The position numbers and the translations under genes were made by a program. The notes under the pieces are model-generated. The model searched no databases and had not been told where the DNA came from. It saw nothing but the letters and a program-made list of their open reading frames with translations. This document shows positions 34,615 to 42,591 of a stretch of DNA of 64,000 nucleotides, piece after piece. The number at the start of each line of letters is the position of its first letter. The first letter of the stretch is position 1. The DNA is from Clostridia bacterium (lineage in GTDB: Bacteria; Bacillota; Clostridia; Christensenellales; Aristaeellaceae): positions 1 through 64,000 of the forward strand of contig JAFRQX010000033.1 of NCBI GenBank assembly GCA_017428385.1. The letters run 5' to 3'.

Positions 34615-35550
34615 TCAGATATACAGATAATAGCTTTCGTTGAAGCGGTCTCCCTTTTTCGCCAGGATAAAGTGGATATTTTCATAAGCCTTCTGGCCAT
34701 CGGACCGGCCGTCGAAGAAACGCTTCTGGATTTTCTCCGGTGAATTATGCTCATCCAGCAGGAAACCGTGCCGTTCCAACGCTTCCGAAACCTCTGACAG
34801 CGCATAGCCATGCTGCATTTCCTCACCGAGGGAACGGGTGATTTCCGACAGGCGGTGCACCCGTTCTGCCGTATCCGGGGAGAAGGTGGTGTCATCCGGG
34901 AAATCAAAAACGAGTTTGCTGCCAAAGGAAGAGATAGCGCCGATACGCTCCAGGGTTTCCTCAAAGACCGGCAGCGTCAGGTAGTAAGTGACGCCGAGAA
35001 TCGCGAAGAAAGACGGCGCGGCGGGATCATATCCGGCTTTTTTCAGCTCTGCGGCCATATCGTCCTTTGCGAAATCCACAGCAACATAGTGGACATTGGA
35101 CGGAATATTCCATTCCAGCTGCCGGATTTTCTCAAGCTTGTAGCGCTGGGTATCGGGATGGTCGATTTCAAAAACCTGGATATTGGGATTGTCATTCCGG
35201 AAGGCGAAGGTATCCATGCCGGCTCCGCAGATCACGTACTGGCATTTTCCCCGCTGCCAGGTGAACCGGGTGAGCTCCCGCTCGGCAAAGGCGGCGCGGG
35301 AGAGCGGAATAGGGGAGATATACCGGTTCAGTTTGTCGCGGATTCTTTTTCCGCTGAAGGTATAGGCCAGATCAAACCGGTTTTTGTCGTATTCATGCTC
35401 GATCAGCTGGCCGATTTCATCATATTCTTCCTTGCCCATCAGGTCATAGGCAAGATAATCATCAAAAATCTTATTCTTCTCATGGTTGGAATGGTAAGCG
35501 CGGGCGAAAGAGCAAAGCTTCGCTGTGATGCTTTCCATATCATCGATCAT
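34615..35550 (-). CDS. Leucine-carboxyl-methyltransferase-type SAM-dependent methyltransferase
   Basis: 311 residues. The SAM-binding loop reads YVICGAGMDTFAFR near residue 107, and FEIDHPDTQRYK follows, as in the LCM/TIGR00027 family. It begins 34 bases downstream of an attenuator-like hairpin and heads the luxS-mccB-mccA genes. Its product S-adenosylhomocysteine would enter the LuxS route; the methyl acceptor is unknown. In the B. subtilis operon a different methyltransferase (YrrT) has this place. Confidence 0.85.
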   Translation of the reverse strand: MIDDMESITAKLCSFARAYHSNHEKNKIFDDYLAYDLMGKEEYDEIGQLIEHEYDKNRFDLAYTFSGKRIRDKLNRYISPIPLSRAAFAERELTRFTWQRGKCQYVICGAGMDTFAFRNDNPNIQVFEIDHPDTQRYKLEKIRQLEWNIPSNVHYVAVDFAKDDMAAELKKAGYDPAAPSFFAILGVTYYLTLPVFEETLERIGAISSFGSKLVFDFPDDTTFSPDTAERVHRLSEITRSLGEEMQHGYALSEVSEALERHGFLLDEHNSPEKIQKRFFDGRSDGQKAYENIHFILAKKGDRFNESYYLYI

Positions 35551-35583
35551 AAAACCACCTCTTTATACAGTCTCAAAATACAG

Positions 35584-35636
35584 AAATCCCGCCGTGTTCT
35601 TTTTCCGCAGGAGTGCGAAACGGAACAGGCGGGATT
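35584..35636 (-). terminator. Attenuator terminator before the methyltransferase-luxS-mcc genes
   Basis: Minus strand: AATCCCGCC-TGTTC pairs with GAACA-C-GGCGGGATT (14 bp with one bulge), then TTCTGTATTTT. Its left arm contains CCGCCTGT (35632-35625), exactly complementary to ACAGGCGG (35674-35667) near the end of the leader ORF, giving an alternative antiterminator. Confidence 0.78.
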
Positions 35637-35659
35637 CAGTGGGGGTGATTGCTTATGCT

Positions 35660-35791
35660 TTATCTGCCGCCTGTGCCTTTATGACAACACAGACAGCGAC
35701 ACATGCCCGCGGAAGCAGCAAAACCGGCGGGGCGACGGATGATCGCTCCGGTATCCAGGCTGTTCAGGGGGCGTACGGCAAATTTCATCAT
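35660..35791 (-). CDS. Cysteine-codon leader peptide of the luxS-mcc operon
   Basis: 43 residues, starting 16 bases after the cysK stop with AGAGGA before ATGATG. Near the end stands MCRCLCCHKG: Cys at 31, 33, 35 and 36. The following codons 40-42 (ACA GGC GGC) hold the bases that can pair with the terminator arm. A ribosome waiting for Cys-tRNA would leave them free and allow read-through; one that reaches the stop would cover them. Only this 3' part of a longer same-frame ORF is credible, because the rest overlaps cysK. Confidence 0.7.
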   Translation of the reverse strand: MMKFAVRPLNSLDTGAIIRRPAGFAASAGMCRCLCCHKGTGGR

Positions 35792-35807
35792 TTTATTCCT
35801 CTTCTGA

Positions 35808-36737
35808 TTAATCAGAGAACATGGGAGTGGACAGATAGCGCTCACCGGTATCCGGCAGCAGGGCAACGATGATTTTGCCCTTGTTTTCCGGACGCTTTGC
35901 CAGTTCAGTTGCGGCCCAGACCGCGGCGCCGGAAGAGATACCGACCAGCAGGCCTTCCTTCCTGGCCAGGGTTCTGCCGGTTTCAAAAGCATCCTCGTTT
36001 TCTACCGTGATGATTTCATCATAGACTCCGGTATCGAGGGTGTCCGGTACAAAGCCTGCGCCGATTCCCTGAATCTTGTGCGGTCCGGAGGCTCCCTTGG
36101 AAAGCACCGGCGAACCTGCGGGCTCAACCGCGACAACTTTGACATTGGGATTCTGTTCCTTCAGGTACTGGCCGACACCGGAAATGGTACCGCCCGTACC
36201 GATTCCTGCGACGAAGATATCGACCATGCCGTCTGTATCTTCCCAGATTTCCGGACCGGTTGTATCATAGTGCGCCTTCGGGTTGGCGATGTTTGTAAAC
36301 TGGCTGGGGATGAAGCTGTGCGGTGTTTCGGCTGCGATTTCGTGGGCTTTTTCAATTGCGCCCTTCATTCCCTTGGCACCCTCTGTCAGCACAAGCTCGG
36401 CACCGTATGCCTTCAGAAGATTGCGGCGCTCAATGCTCATGGTTTCAGGCATGGTCAGGATAATCCGGTAACCGCGGGCCGACGCGACAGCAGCCAGGCC
36501 AATGCCGGTGTTCCCGCTGGTGGGCTCAATGATAACGGAATCGGGCTTAAGAATCCCCTTGGTTTCCGCATCGTCGATCATTGCTTTCGCAATCCGGTCT
36601 TTTACGCTGCCGGCGGGATTGAAGTATTCCAGCTTTCCGTAGACCGTTGCGCCGAGTGAATTCAGCCGGTTATAGTTCGTAAGCTTTAAAAGCGGGGTTC
36701 CCCCGATCAGGTCGGTAATTCTGTCGTAGGTATTCAT
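35808..36737 (-). CDS. cysK: Cysteine synthase (O-acetylserine sulfhydrylase)
   Basis: 309 residues from ATG 36737. PLP-lysine in [11 protein letters not shown] near residue 42, [24 protein letters not shown] and EPAGSPVLS match CysK. It makes cysteine from O-acetylserine and sulfide. It has a consensus promoter with palindromic operator-like sites just downstream and is followed at once by the second cysteine leader, so read-through could also feed the methyltransferase-luxS-mcc genes. Confidence 0.92.
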   Translation of the reverse strand: MNTYDRITDLIGGTPLLKLTNYNRLNSLGATVYGKLEYFNPAGSVKDRIAKAMIDDAETKGILKPDSVIIEPTSGNTGIGLAAVASARGYRIILTMPETMSIERRNLLKAYGAELVLTEGAKGMKGAIEKAHEIAAETPHSFIPSQFTNIANPKAHYDTTGPEIWEDTDGMVDIFVAGIGTGGTISGVGQYLKEQNPNVKVVAVEPAGSPVLSKGASGPHKIQGIGAGFVPDTLDTGVYDEIITVENEDAFETGRTLARKEGLLVGISSGAAVWAATELAKRPENKGKIIVALLPDTGERYLSTPMFSD

Positions 36738-36797
36738 GATGTTTATACTCCTCTCAATCTGCTGCATTTCAGTGCTTCATATGGCCTGCCTGCCGGG

Positions 36798-36827
36798 TCA
36801 ACATCGCTTACTGAGGAGGAATTTCAT
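36798..36827 (-). CDS. Possible 9-residue upstream ORF before cysK
   Basis: MKFLLSKRC ending in Cys then TGA, in the cysK leader. Its TCCTCCTC is complementary to the GAGGAG that serves as the cysK ribosome binding site 60 bases on, so translation of the ORF could open that site. Short and unproven. Confidence 0.3.
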   Translation of the reverse strand: MKFLLSKRC

Positions 36828-36847
36828 TTCACTTCATCTCCAAATCA

Positions 36848-36904
36848 CAGATAACCTATCTGATTTATAGGCAATGTTATAGCACGCATTTATTTTCCTG
36901 TCAA
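36848..36904 (-). promoter_or_regulatory. cysK promoter and operator-like palindromes
   Basis: Minus strand TTGACA (36904-36899), 17-base spacer, TATAAC (36881-36876). Just downstream are overlapping palindromes CAGATAaccTATCTG (36848-36862) and CCTATctgatttATAGG (36855-36871), at the likely start of transcription, a usual repressor position. An Rrf2 (CymR-like) regulator is encoded 5 kb away and its own promoter has a similar site. Confidence 0.72.
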
Positions 36905-36957
36905 CACCGGAAATCAGATTCTTTGATCCTGTACACTGAAAATGCAGAAGATAACCT

Positions 36958-36990
36958 GAAAGAAGAAACAGGGCGCCGCAGCGCCCTGCC
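36958..36990 (-). terminator. Terminator of the AraC/GyrI-like regulator gene
   Basis: An 8-bp perfect stem CAGGGCGC / GCGCCCTG; read on the minus strand it is followed by TTTCTTCTTT. It lies 17 bases after the gene's stop. Confidence 0.8.
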
Positions 36991-37006
36991 TAAAAGGAAT
37001 TATATG

Positions 37007-37897
37007 TTACTTTTTCTTTACCGGGATCCACAGCTCACAGAAGAGGCCGGGCCTGCTTTTTTCATAATAGATTTCATAATCAGTTTCTTCGGAGGATTCA
37101 TAGCCCATCTGGGGCAGGAATTCCTTGTAGAATTTGGACCAGGTTTCGGTGATGCAGTCTCCGTCCTCTCCGATGCAGTCAAAGACCACGTAGGTTCCCG
37201 GCTTCACATCCCAGAGGCTATATCCCGCTTTTTCCATTTCCGCAAGGTCAAACGGAGCCGTCTCCTTGTCGAGCAGGACGCCGATTCCATACTCAAACGT
37301 ATCCTTGCCTTCTTTTGTCGGGGTGCAGAGGCCGTACAGGTCCCGTTTGCCGTCCGGACGCAGGCCGCACATCGGGCTGATCAGGTTCTTCTGATTGCAT
37401 TCTCCCCAGAAATCAGCAACATCGTGGTTGTCATCGTCATTGATGATCTCAATCGGGAAACTCCGAACCATGGCAATAAACTTCTGCTGCTCTGTCTGAA
37501 CGATTCTGTAGTCCATACTTTTACCGCCTTCCACTGTCAGTTTGATTGTGAGAGGGTTAAAAAGTACGAGCTTCGCGGATTTCTGCCTGGCAAAACTGGG
37601 AGCTATTCCATGGAACCTTGCAAAGGCTTTGGTGAAGCTTTCCGGCGTTTCGTATCCGTATTTCAGTGCAATGTCTGTGATGGAAGCATCGGTTTCAACG
37701 ATTTCACGAGCTGCCAGGGACAACCTGCGGTTACGGATATACGCGTTGGCAGTGATTCCAGTCAGGAAGCTGAAAGCCCTATGAAACTCATAACACGAAG
37801 TGTGCACATGCTTCGCCACGTCTTCATAGTTGATTTCTTCCAGCAGATGCTCTTCCATGTAGGTGATTGCCTGCTGCATCGCCGCGATCCACTCCAT
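37007..37897 (-). CDS. AraC regulator with GyrI-like ligand-binding domain
   Basis: 296 residues. Residues 1-110 hold two helix-turn-helix motifs (INYEDVAKHVHTSCYEFHRA; ASITDIALKYGYETPESFTK). From about 125 on, a GyrI-like effector domain, with CGLRPDGKRDLYGL and TWSKFYKEFLPQMGYE, ends in CELWIPVKK. This layout is as in Rob/BmrR-type regulators that bind hydrophobic drugs or cations. The target genes are not evident. Confidence 0.88.
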   Translation of the reverse strand: MEWIAAMQQAITYMEEHLLEEINYEDVAKHVHTSCYEFHRAFSFLTGITANAYIRNRRLSLAAREIVETDASITDIALKYGYETPESFTKAFARFHGIAPSFARQKSAKLVLFNPLTIKLTVEGGKSMDYRIVQTEQQKFIAMVRSFPIEIINDDDNHDVADFWGECNQKNLISPMCGLRPDGKRDLYGLCTPTKEGKDTFEYGIGVLLDKETAPFDLAEMEKAGYSLWDVKPGTYVVFDCIGEDGDCITETWSKFYKEFLPQMGYESSEETDYEIYYEKSRPGLFCELWIPVKKK

Positions 37898-37992
37898 ACG
37901 TTTCCCTCCTGTCGAGACATACTATACAGGCAATCTGAAAAGCTGACATTTCCCGGTTTGCGGAGATTTGTCAGGTTACTTTATGCAGGAAT

Positions 37993-38505
37993 TCAGGCTC
38001 TTTTCCAGAGACTCCGGAATACCTCCCGCTGTTCCCCCTGGTAGTCGCTGACGCCTTCATAGACCGGCTCGAATCCGCACTTTTTCAGGACGTGTTTTGA
38101 GGCAATATTCTCTTTGAGGCAGATTCCATACACTTCATCAATACCGATGGATTCGGCAATGAACGGCAGGAAGGCGTTTACAGCCTCCGTGGCATAACCG
38201 TTACCGGTGTACCGCTTCGCGATGTGATAGCCGATTTCCCAGATCCCGTTTCCGATGGGAGCCATCTGTACATATCCGATGTTTTCACCGCCGGCTTTTG
38301 TCAGGACGGGATATACCAGGGGACCGTCACAACGGCCATACTGTCCCATGAGAAACTCAATGGTTTCCCGGGCATCGTCCACTGTCTCAAAAACCTCATC
38401 CGGAACGAATCTCCGGTTATCTTCATCGAGGGAATTTTCATGGACCGCCTGCGCCATGTCCGGGGTAAATTCAGTAATGATCAGTCTTTCCGTTTCAATT
38501 CTCAT
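37993..38505 (-). CDS. GNAT-family N-acetyltransferase (RimJ/RimL type)
   Basis: 170 residues. ETERLIITEFTPDM at the start and the acetyl-CoA loop region RYTGNGYATEAVNAFL near residue 98, followed by NIASKHVLKKCGFE, are the RimJ/RimL pattern. It acetylates a protein N-terminus or a small amine; the target is unknown. It is a single-gene unit. Confidence 0.85.
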   Translation of the reverse strand: MRIETERLIITEFTPDMAQAVHENSLDEDNRRFVPDEVFETVDDARETIEFLMGQYGRCDGPLVYPVLTKAGGENIGYVQMAPIGNGIWEIGYHIAKRYTGNGYATEAVNAFLPFIAESIGIDEVYGICLKENIASKHVLKKCGFEPVYEGVSDYQGEQREVFRSLWKRA

Positions 38506-38602
38506 GTGTATGCCGCCTTATTCTTATCAGGATTATTGGTTCTGTATGATTCTAACACAGATTTCTGAATCCTGAAAGGAAAGCGGCGGTACTGCGTAAT
38601 CC

Positions 38603-38631
38603 TTGTAAAGCCTGTGAAAAAATGATAGAAT
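38603..38631 (+). promoter_or_regulatory. Promoter of the small basic protein gene
   Basis: TTGTAA, 17-base spacer, TAGAAT. The expected transcript start (about 38638) lies after the first in-frame ATG at 38622, so the start at 38655 is the usable one. Confidence 0.7.
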
Positions 38632-38654
38632 CCTCCTGCACCATACGAAGGGAG

Positions 38655-38894
38655 ATGATTACTATAGCCAGATTTGTTCCTAAGGACAAAATGAGCAAGA
38701 AAGCTCAGAAGGAACTCAACCGTCAGCGGCGGGTGACCTGGGAATTCAGCCCGGTCACGAAAACCGTGGACAGCAGGAAGATTTATTCACGTAAAAGGAA
38801 AGCTCAGAATCGTGGTGATTACGATCTGAGCTTTTTTTGTGCGTTTTTTGACTTGAGTTACTCCTTTGAACCGGAAAGACGTTTGTCCGCCTGA
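38655..38894 (+). CDS. Small basic protein, candidate ArfA/BrfA-type ribosome-rescue factor without stop before its terminator
   Basis: The ORF has 79 codons, but a strong terminator (38799-38838) lies inside it; a transcript ending in the T-run would code about 61 residues and have no stop codon. The protein is very basic: SKKAQKELNRQRRVTWEFSP in the middle, then RKIYSRKRKAQNRGDYDLSF. The last part recalls the KxxNRGxW/Y tail of E. coli ArfA, which is also made from a non-stop message and recruits a release factor to stalled ribosomes. The similarity is by eye. The region past the terminator overlaps the convergent VOC gene. GGGAG is close to the ATG; a start nearby (ATT/ATA) cannot be excluded. 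Confidence 0.6.
   Translation: MITIARFVPKDKMSKKAQKELNRQRRVTWEFSPVTKTVDSRKIYSRKRKAQNRGDYDLSFFCAFFDLSYSFEPERRLSA
38799..38838 (+). terminator. Strong terminator inside the small basic protein ORF
   Basis: A 10-bp perfect stem AAAGCTCAGA / TCTGAGCTTT with further CG pairs inside the loop, then seven T. No in-frame stop precedes it. Confidence 0.9.
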
Positions 38895-39307
38895 GCCTGG
38901 AGGGATTCCGGCGGCATCTCCATAATTTCGATCTGTGTACCGTCCGGATCATGGGTCCAGAACATCAGACACCGGGACAGGCCGCGGCGGATCTCCGAAT
39001 CCAATGGCCCGCCCTTTGCCCGGACGGTTTCATAGGAACGCTGGATATCATGGGTCATCAGGCATAGATGGCAAAAGCCGATTGACTCCGAATCAGCTGC
39101 TGTTTCTTTCCGCCCGTTGGCGAACAGCTCCAGATACTGCCCGGGCGCCAGGAAAATATATACCGTAGCCAGGGAACCGTCTTCCCCGTGCATGCGGAAG
39201 GCTTCCGGCAGACCGAGCGTCTCCGTGTAATACCGGACGCTTTCCAGGATATCGCGGGTGCGGATCGCAATATGGGACAGGCCCTCCACCGCCTGTTTCT
39301 GACTCAT
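38858..39307 (-). CDS. VOC-superfamily (glyoxalase/dioxygenase-like) protein
   Basis: 149 residues, two beta-alpha-beta-beta-beta units. Metal ligands are likely H12 in LSHIAIRTRD, E60 in YLELFANG, H in GFCHLCLMT near residue 80 and E in GTQIEIMEM near residue 128, as in glyoxalase I and methylmalonyl-CoA epimerase relatives. The reaction cannot be told. It is 15 bases behind the ribokinase gene and probably co-transcribed. Confidence 0.8.
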   Translation of the reverse strand: MSQKQAVEGLSHIAIRTRDILESVRYYTETLGLPEAFRMHGEDGSLATVYIFLAPGQYLELFANGRKETAADSESIGFCHLCLMTHDIQRSYETVRAKGGPLDSEIRRGLSRCLMFWTHDPDGTQIEIMEMPPESLQAQADKRLSGSKE

Positions 39308-39322
39308 TTTCGGCTCTCTCCT

Positions 39323-40216
39323 TTATCTGTTTTCGTTCAGTTCCTTTTTCCAGGGAATGGATTCCGCCGCGCCGGGACGGGTGACGGATATCGCCGCGGC
39401 CCGGCTGGCCCGCTTCATGCATTCCTGCAGGGGCAGGCCCTCCGCCAGCCCGGCCAGAAAATATCCCGTATAGGTATCGCCGGCGGCGGTGGTGTCCACT
39501 GCCCGGACGCTGACGGCGGCTTCCCGGTGGGTTTCAACTGTACCGTCTTTGACCCGCCAGGCCATGCTGCCCTCTTTTCCAAGGGTGAGCAGCAGCGACA
39601 GGCGGCCGTACTGCCGGTGAAGCGTTTCCCAGACCTTTTCCGGTTCCGTTTCCCCGGTAATCTGTTCCGCTTCAATTTCATTTACCAGCAGCCAGTCCAG
39701 CACCCCGAAGTCCACCCTGTCCAGCGCCCGGTTGTACGGCGAAGGATTCAGCACGATCTGCAGGCCCCGCGCGGAGGCAAGCTCCACGATCAGGGGAAGA
39801 TCGTTGATTTCATTCTGCAGGACCAGCCAGTCTCCCCGGCTGAAGGAGCCGAGAACCCGGCGGATATGCTCTTCCGGTATACACCGGTTGGACCCGCCGT
39901 AAAGCAGGATGCAGTTTTCCCCCTCCGGACTGACCTGGATGACGGTATGCCCCTGGGCTTCCGGAACCGGAAGCAGGAACGCCGTATCCACCCCGTTTTC
40001 CTCCAGCAGGTCTTTCAGCACCGCGCCGTCCGCGCCGTAACAGCCGGCATGGCAGACCGCGGCGCCGGCCCGGGACAGGGAGACGGACTGGTTCAGGCCT
40101 TTTCCGCCGGCTTTGACCGCCCGGGACAGGGCGGACAGGGTTTCGCCGGGCTGCACAAAATGATCCACCTGATATACGTAATCCAGGTTCAGGGAACCGA
40201 AGTTCAGGATTCTCAT
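39323..40216 (-). CDS. Ribokinase-like PfkB sugar kinase
   Basis: 297 residues from the ATG preceded by AGAGGAAAAAAG. KAGGKGLNQSVSLSRAGA near residue 35 is the ribokinase substrate signature, and DTTAAGDTYTGYFLAG near residue 237 the catalytic box (Asp base). It phosphorylates ribose or a similar pentose at the expense of ATP. It is divergent from the GH78 enzyme gene, hinting at shared sugar use. Confidence 0.85.
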   Translation of the reverse strand: MRILNFGSLNLDYVYQVDHFVQPGETLSALSRAVKAGGKGLNQSVSLSRAGAAVCHAGCYGADGAVLKDLLEENGVDTAFLLPVPEAQGHTVIQVSPEGENCILLYGGSNRCIPEEHIRRVLGSFSRGDWLVLQNEINDLPLIVELASARGLQIVLNPSPYNRALDRVDFGVLDWLLVNEIEAEQITGETEPEKVWETLHRQYGRLSLLLTLGKEGSMAWRVKDGTVETHREAAVSVRAVDTTAAGDTYTGYFLAGLAEGLPLQECMKRASRAAAISVTRPGAAESIPWKKELNENR

Positions 40217-40313
40217 CTTTTTTCCTCTTCCCGCTTTCTTGCCGAAGCTCTTTCCATCATGATAAATCATTTCCCGGGCGTTTCGTCAAGTGTTTTCTGC
40301 GGGAAAAGGCCCC

Positions 40314-40344
40314 TTGACTTAGAGCTTGCTTTAACCTGTAAAAT
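40314..40344 (+). promoter_or_regulatory. MerR-type promoter (19-base spacer) before the GH78 gene
   Basis: TTGACT (40314-40319), 19-base spacer, TAAAAT (40339-40344). The spacer contains an imperfect dyad CTTAGAG/CTTTAAC, similar to the perfect dyad in the alcohol dehydrogenase promoter at 45251-45281. Confidence 0.6.
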
Positions 40345-40394
40345 CATGGACAGAAGAAAATGAATATCCTATGCAGGACAACAGGGGGATCATT

Positions 40395-42560
40395 ATGCTG
40401 ATTCAGAACGCATCCTGGATTACCATGAAAGACGCGGCGTCCACCGTGGTGCCGGTGTTCCGCAGACGTTTTTCCTGCGGCCGGCCCATCTGCTCCGCAA
40501 CGCTGGAAGTGACCTGTGACGGCGTCTATGAGGCTGTGCTGAACGGGAAACGGGTGGGGAACTTTATCCTGGCGCCCGGCTGGACGGAATACCGCAAGCG
40601 CCTGCAGGTCCAGGCCTATGATATCCGGGATCTGCTGGCGCGGGGAAACACGCTGGAGATCACCGTGGCCAACGGCTGGTACCGCCGGACAAACGCGCCC
40701 TGGACCGGGACGCACAATCCGGATGAGTTCCTTCCGGCCATGCTGATCGCCGCCCTGCGGGTGGTGACGGAGGACGGCGAGGAGACCGTTATCCTCACCG
40801 ACGAGGCATGGGAGGTTTCCGAAAGTACCGTCACGCTCAGCGGCATCTTCATCGGCGAAGATGTTGATATGACCCGTGTGCCGGCGTTCCGCCCCGCGCA
40901 GGTCTGCGATTATCCGAAATCCATCCTGATTCCGCAGGAGGGGCCGGAGGTTCATGAGCAGGAGATTGTGTATCCCCGCTCCTCTTTCCGGACGCCGAAG
41001 GGAGAATGGGTCATTGACTTCGGCCAGAATCTGACCGGGTATATGGCCTTTGAGCTGGACGCCCGTGCCGGGGAAAAACTGTCCATATCCACGGCGGAGG
41101 TGCTGGACAGGGACGGCAATTTCTATACCGCCAATTACCGTTCCGCCCGCAGCCAGCTGCATTATATCTGCCGGGAAGGATACCAGAGCTATAAACCCCG
41201 GTTTACCTTCTTCGGCTTCCGGTACCTGCGGATTGATGAAGCCCCGGAAGGGTTTGACGCCGATCAGATCCATGCGGTGGTGCTTCACTCGGAAATGAAG
41301 CGTACCGGCTGGCTGGACAGCAGCGACCCGACGCTGAACCAGCTGTTCAGCAATATCCTCTGGAGCCAGAAGGGCAATTACCTGGATATCCCGACGGACT
41401 GTCCCCAGCGGGACGAACGGTACGGCTGGACAGGCGACGGCCAGATTTTCTGCCGGGCGGCCACCCTGCAGTATGACGTGCGGCAGTTCTTCCGCAAATG
41501 GCTGGCGGACGTGCGGGCCGCGCAGCATGAGAACGGGTGGGTGCCGGACGTGGTGCCCAGCCTGACGGCCTACAAGCCCGGCGGCAGCGCCTGGTCCGAC
41601 GCGGTGACCATTATTCCCTGGCAGCTGTACCAGACCTACGGGGAGGTTTCCTTCCTGGCGGATATGTATAACGCCATGGAAAAATGGATTGCCTATATCC
41701 CCACGGTTTCCACCGCCAAAGACCTGTGTACCGGCGTCTGGACCTACGGCGACTGGCTGGCGCTGGACGCGCCGGAGGATTACCAGCCCAAGGATATGGA
41801 GGATTCCAAACGCGGCTACAGCGACGACGACCTGGTCTGCAGCGCGTTCTATGCCAACTCGGTGGCTATCGTCATCCGGACCGGCCGGCTGCTGGGGCGG
41901 GACGTGAGCGAATATGAGGAGCTGCATGAACGGATTGTCCGCGCATACCGGGAACGGTTCGGCGGCCGCCTGAACACCCAGACGGAAAAGGTGCTCACGT
42001 TGCATTTCAACCTGGCGGAGGATCCGCAGGCGCTCTCGGACAGCCTGGCGGAGCAGGTCAGGGACTGCGGCATGAAGCTGCAGACCGGCCTGGTCGGCAC
42101 CCCGTACCTGCTGCATGAGCTGAGCCGGTACGGCCATGCGGATATCGCCTGGTCCCTGCTCCTGCGCAAGGAGTATCCCGGCTGGCTTTATCCCATCTCA
42201 AAGGGCGCCACGACCATGTGGGAACACTGGGACGGCATCAAGCCGGACGGTTCCTTCTGGTCGGATGATATGAACTCCTATAACCATTATGCCTACGGTT
42301 CCGTGGCCGACTGGGTGTTCGGGGTGGCCTGCGGCATCCAGCCGGCGGAGCCGGGGTATGCCCGGGCCCGGATCGCGCCGCAGCCGGATCCGCGGCTGAA
42401 CAGCCTTTGCGCGGTGCTGGACACCGTGCACGGCCGGATCCGCTCCGCCTGGAAACATACGGAACAGGGGATCAGATACGAGATAGATACCCCGGTTCCG
42501 ACGGAAATCATCCTGAACGGAAAGTCCAGAACGGTCGGAAAAGGACGCTACCTGTTCTGA
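40395..42560 (+). CDS. GH78 alpha-L-rhamnosidase-like glycosidase
   Basis: 721 residues from ATG 40395 (AGGGGGATCATT before it; ATG 40371 has no site). No signal peptide, so it acts inside the cell. After N-terminal beta domains, the (alpha/alpha)6 barrel contains DCPQRDERYGWTGD near residues 335-348, with the general-acid Glu, and TTMWEHWDG near 620, with the second catalytic Glu. NGWYRR in the N-terminal domain is also typical. It releases terminal rhamnose from glycosides or oligosaccharides. Confidence 0.88.
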   Translation: MLIQNASWITMKDAASTVVPVFRRRFSCGRPICSATLEVTCDGVYEAVLNGKRVGNFILAPGWTEYRKRLQVQAYDIRDLLARGNTLEITVANGWYRRTNAPWTGTHNPDEFLPAMLIAALRVVTEDGEETVILTDEAWEVSESTVTLSGIFIGEDVDMTRVPAFRPAQVCDYPKSILIPQEGPEVHEQEIVYPRSSFRTPKGEWVIDFGQNLTGYMAFELDARAGEKLSISTAEVLDRDGNFYTANYRSARSQLHYICREGYQSYKPRFTFFGFRYLRIDEAPEGFDADQIHAVVLHSEMKRTGWLDSSDPTLNQLFSNILWSQKGNYLDIPTDCPQRDERYGWTGDGQIFCRAATLQYDVRQFFRKWLADVRAAQHENGWVPDVVPSLTAYKPGGSAWSDAVTIIPWQLYQTYGEVSFLADMYNAMEKWIAYIPTVSTAKDLCTGVWTYGDWLALDAPEDYQPKDMEDSKRGYSDDDLVCSAFYANSVAIVIRTGRLLGRDVSEYEELHERIVRAYRERFGGRLNTQTEKVLTLHFNLAEDPQALSDSLAEQVRDCGMKLQTGLVGTPYLLHELSRYGHADIAWSLLLRKEYPGWLYPISKGATTMWEHWDGIKPDGSFWSDDMNSYNHYAYGSVADWVFGVACGIQPAEPGYARARIAPQPDPRLNSLCAVLDTVHGRIRSAWKHTEQGIRYEIDTPVPTEIILNGKSRTVGKGRYLF

Positions 42561-42591
42561 TCCCCTGCTGCTGAAAAAGCCTTTCTATTGT

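Noticed and set aside
35792..35992. Upstream part of the 110-codon ORF holding the second cysteine leader
   Set aside because: It overlaps cysK in another frame on the same strand; only the part after the cysK stop, with its own SD, is credible.
31432..36904. T-box or SAM riboswitch for the cysteine/methionine genes
   Set aside because: No T-box sequence (AGGGTGGNACCGCG) or SAM-box core was found in the leaders; the leader-ORF hairpins explain the structures seen.
40344..42137. 597-codon minus-strand ORF
   Set aside because: Antisense shadow of the GH78 gene; no ribosome binding site or motif.
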